Positions 5,837-5,851 of a DNA stretch of 5,851 nucleotides are shown here, in pieces. The position numbers and the translations under genes were made by a program. The notes under the pieces were generated by a model. It saw nothing but the letters and a program-made list of their open reading frames with translations. It searched no databases and was not told where the DNA came from. Positions within the stretch are counted from its first letter, which is position 1, and the number at the start of each line of letters is the position of its first letter. The stretch covers positions 1 through 5,851 of the forward strand of contig CAMZKQ010000042.1 of assembly GCA_947311265.1 (NCBI GenBank), written 5' to 3'. The stretch is from an uncultured Chlorobiota bacterium (GTDB lineage: Bacteria > Bacteroidota > Bacteroidia > Bacteroidales > JAADGE01).

Positions 5837-5851
5837 ATGAGCCACCTGCAC
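5837..5851 (+). CDS. 5' fragment of an outward-reading ORF (MSHLH...), cut by the right edge
   Basis: Five codons, ATG AGC CAC CTG CAC, are visible before the window ends. They match the first five residues of the left-edge ORF, with one silent change (CTC to CTG). A silent difference in such a short match is consistent with protein-level conservation, but one site proves nothing. The product is unknown. Confidence 0.35.

Larger units (their letters stand above)
5771..5851 (+). repeat. Right arm of the inverted repeat, running to the window end
   Basis: This is the reverse-complement partner of 18-99, about 96% identical (two substitutions and a 1-bp gap). It is still matching at the last base of the window, so the repeat very likely continues outside. 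The inner edge begins at the run of seven A, 57 bases after the glpK stop. Its outward half carries a -7-like box and an ATG, as in the left arm. Confidence 0.9.

Noticed and set aside
1..5851. A composite transposon carrying the four genes as cargo
   Set aside because: The inverted arms fit its outline, but the cargo is housekeeping genes, no transposase is visible, and the arms read outward like the 5' ends of separate elements. Inversion or simple flanking copies are more likely.

Overview
The window is 5.85 kb of AT-rich DNA and is most likely from a member of the Bacteroidota. The inference rests on several promoter boxes of the Bacteroidota type (-7 TAnnTTTG, in the best case with TTTG 19 bases upstream), the lack of Shine-Dalgarno sequences before the starts, very A/T-rich intergenic DNA, and protein motifs such as the TrpF AVDINSRFE block. 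Genus cannot be told from what is here.

Layout. Positions 1-100 hold one arm of a ~82 bp repeat whose inverted, ~96% identical partner forms the last 81 bases. Each arm reads outward through a -7 box into the first codons of an open frame beginning MSHLH, so both edges look like the 5' ends of two diverging copies of one repeated gene or insertion element. Between them lie four complete, ordinary-looking genes: trpF (+, 152-787, tryptophan synthesis); a 910-residue soluble hybrid histidine kinase with four PAS domains (-, 784-3516), whose 3' end overlaps trpF by 4 bp tail to tail; rnhA for ribonuclease HI (-, 3665-4138); and glpK for glycerol kinase (+, 4235-5713), divergent from rnhA.

The four genes do not form one pathway or operon. 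trpF is away from other trp genes, glpK has no glpF or glpD beside it, and the kinase has no response-regulator gene next to it, at least within the window. No defence system, CRISPR, tRNA, rRNA or intact mobile element is visible, and I do not see a clear new multi-gene system.

The points most worth a second look are the inverted terminal repeats with matching start codons, a perfect 20-bp palindrome laid over the -7 box and predicted start of the glpK promoter, a trpF promoter whose -33 part lies inside the repeat, and a glycerol kinase lacking the residues used for control in E. coli and Firmicutes.
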